Source of the DNA: Bacillota bacterium
GTDB lineage: Bacteria > Bacillota > Clostridia > Christensenellales > Aristaeellaceae
Length of the DNA stretch: 60,801 nucleotides
Direction of reading: 5' to 3'
Assembly: GCA_023416655.1 (NCBI GenBank)
Contig: JAEZHK010000141.1
Span: 1 to 60,801, forward strand
Numbering within the stretch: position 1 is the first letter of the stretch; each line of letters begins with the position of its first letter. The position numbers and the translations under genes were made by a program. The notes below the pieces were generated by a model that saw only the letters and a program-made list of their open reading frames with translations, did not search any database and was not told the DNA's origin. This document shows positions 59,936 through 60,801 of this stretch, piece by piece.

Positions 59936-60801
59936 TCAGGTCGCCTTCATGACCAGCTTCTTCACCGCGTCGGTGTTCAAGAGCGCGCCGTCGTAGCGAC
60001 GGTAGGCGAGGAAGCCCACCTGACCGCTGGTCGCCGCGATCTCGTTCAGGCGCTGGAAGTACAGGCCCTTGCGGTCGAGGATGCGGTACCGCTTGAAGTC
60101 ACCGAACAGCACCGCCGCCTTGCCCGCGGTCGCCTCCGGCATGGTGTCCGAAGTGTACAGCGGACGGGAGAGCAGGCGGTCGGGCTGGCCGTCCTGAATG
60201 GACGGCTGCCACAGGTACTGGCCGTCGTTGCCCTTCAGCTTGCGCAGCTTCAGGACCGTCGAGTCGTTCATGAGCCAAGCGCCGCGGGAGCGGTACTTCT
60301 GGTTCACGGAGTAGAGCAGGTCGAGCAGTTCATCCCCGGTCAGCGCAGCGGCCGCGGCAGCGGTCACGCCCAGCGCCGCGTTCGGGATCAGGCCGGACGG
60401 CATGGTCGAGCCGGTGCCGGTGAGGAAGTGAGCCTCCTCCAGATCGGCGAACGCCGTACCGAAGTCCTCGCGAATCCACGCCTCCATGTCGAGGAACATG
60501 TCCTGCATCGCCTCATGGGTGATGTAGGCCAGCGCACCGACCTTGTACGCCTTCATGGCCTTCTTGTCGAAGTCGGGCTTCGACGCGGTGAACGGCGCGC
60601 CCTCGGCAACCAGATACGCCTTGGTGTGGGCGGTCGCAAAGGGAATCTCCACATCGGAGCCGGAAGCGCGAACGTCCGCCAGCTGGCGGATCACGTTCTG
60701 CTTCTTGACCTCGTCAAGCAGCGCGCGCTCCATCACGGCCGGCGCGAGCACGCCGCCGGTGGCGCCTTCGCCGCCCAGCGACACGCCCAGCACGTCGCGC
60801 A
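59936..60801 (-). CDS. Phage major capsid protein, HK97 family, partial (N-terminus outside window)
   Basis: About 288 codons are visible; the 5' end of the gene lies beyond the window. The visible part contains VLAPAVMERALLDEVKKQNV, FATAHTKAYLVAEGAPFTAS, YITHEAMQDMFLDMEAWIRE, GSTMPSGLIPNAALGVTAAA, and the late loop RRYDGALLNTDAVKKLVMKA. The upstream part should contain the delta domain or a protease gene. The gene order capsid, connector, adaptor, gp10, tube fits a siphophage head-tail module. Confidence 0.93.
   Translation of the reverse strand, partial: RDVLGVSLGGEGATGGVLAPAVMERALLDEVKKQNVIRQLADVRASGSDVEIPFATAHTKAYLVAEGAPFTASKPDFDKKAMKAYKVGALAYITHEAMQDMFLDMEAWIREDFGTAFADLEEAHFLTGTGSTMPSGLIPNAALGVTAAAAAALTGDELLDLLYSVNQKYRSRGAWLMNDSTVLKLRKLKGNDGQYLWQPSIQDGQPDRLLSRPLYTSDTMPEATAGKAAVLFGDFKRYRILDRKGLYFQRLNEIAATSGQVGFLAYRRYDGALLNTDAVKKLVMKAT

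Overview
The window is about 60.8 kb of high-GC DNA (clearly GC-rich by eye, except for a few AT-rich islands). It reads like an anaerobic, probably gut or rumen-type member of the Clostridia. Supporting traits are YesM/YesN-type two-component control, several sugar ABC transporters, strong SigA-like promoters, AGGAGG ribosome sites with GTG and TTG starts, a spore-former-style Ku/LigD pair, a TcdE-type holin and a Gram-positive siphophage-like tail module. This assignment is inference; no rRNA or complete tRNA lies in the window.

Region 1 (1-6.4 kb): the 5' part of argG with a promoter and ARG-box-like operator, then a three-gene RbsBAC-like (CUT2) transporter on the minus strand and two secreted proteins of unknown function. 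Region 2 (6.6-17.9 kb, minus strand): an operon for a CUT1 transporter, a uroporphyrinogen-decarboxylase-like protein and a GH78 alpha-L-rhamnosidase. It is followed upstream by a YesMN-like response regulator and sensor kinase and by a LacI-type repressor. Region 3 (18.0-27.3 kb, plus strand): a nine-step catabolic unit divergent from the LacI gene, comprising a sugar-binding protein, a DUF2291 protein, ABC ATPase, permease, split transketolase (two subunits), FGGY kinase and a fucose-isomerase-like isomerase. The gene set matches the published apiose-apulose-transketolase route better than an ordinary pentose route, although the substrate is inferred. Four copies of a modular multi-hairpin repeat lie in regions 2 and 3. 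They share the order H1-H2-H3-H4 and show compensatory base changes.

Region 4 (27.3-36.7 kb): an aldo/keto reductase under a MerR-type promoter with a 19-bp spacer, the merR gene, a decayed acetyltransferase, a GyrI-like protein with a WYL regulator, a GNAT, a 2H phosphoesterase, a Nudix hydrolase, an SH3 protein, and Ku plus LigD for end joining. Region 5 (36.7-42.8 kb): a 1619-residue secreted Ig-like-repeat protein and a DHFR/RibD-like protein.

Region 6 (42.85-60.8 kb): an integrated prophage. Its left boundary appears to be the 3' end of a tRNA gene plus its terminator, severed from the rest of the tRNA. Just inside the boundary is a low-GC two-gene Thoeris type II-like anti-phage system (TIR plus TM-macro). 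Next comes a small coiled-coil gene between two copies of the holin 3' end. Holin, endolysin, tail fibre, tail, tape measure, chaperones, tail tube, head-tail connectors and the HK97-type major capsid gene follow, and the capsid gene runs off the window end. Integrase, lysogeny genes, portal and terminase are expected beyond the right edge.
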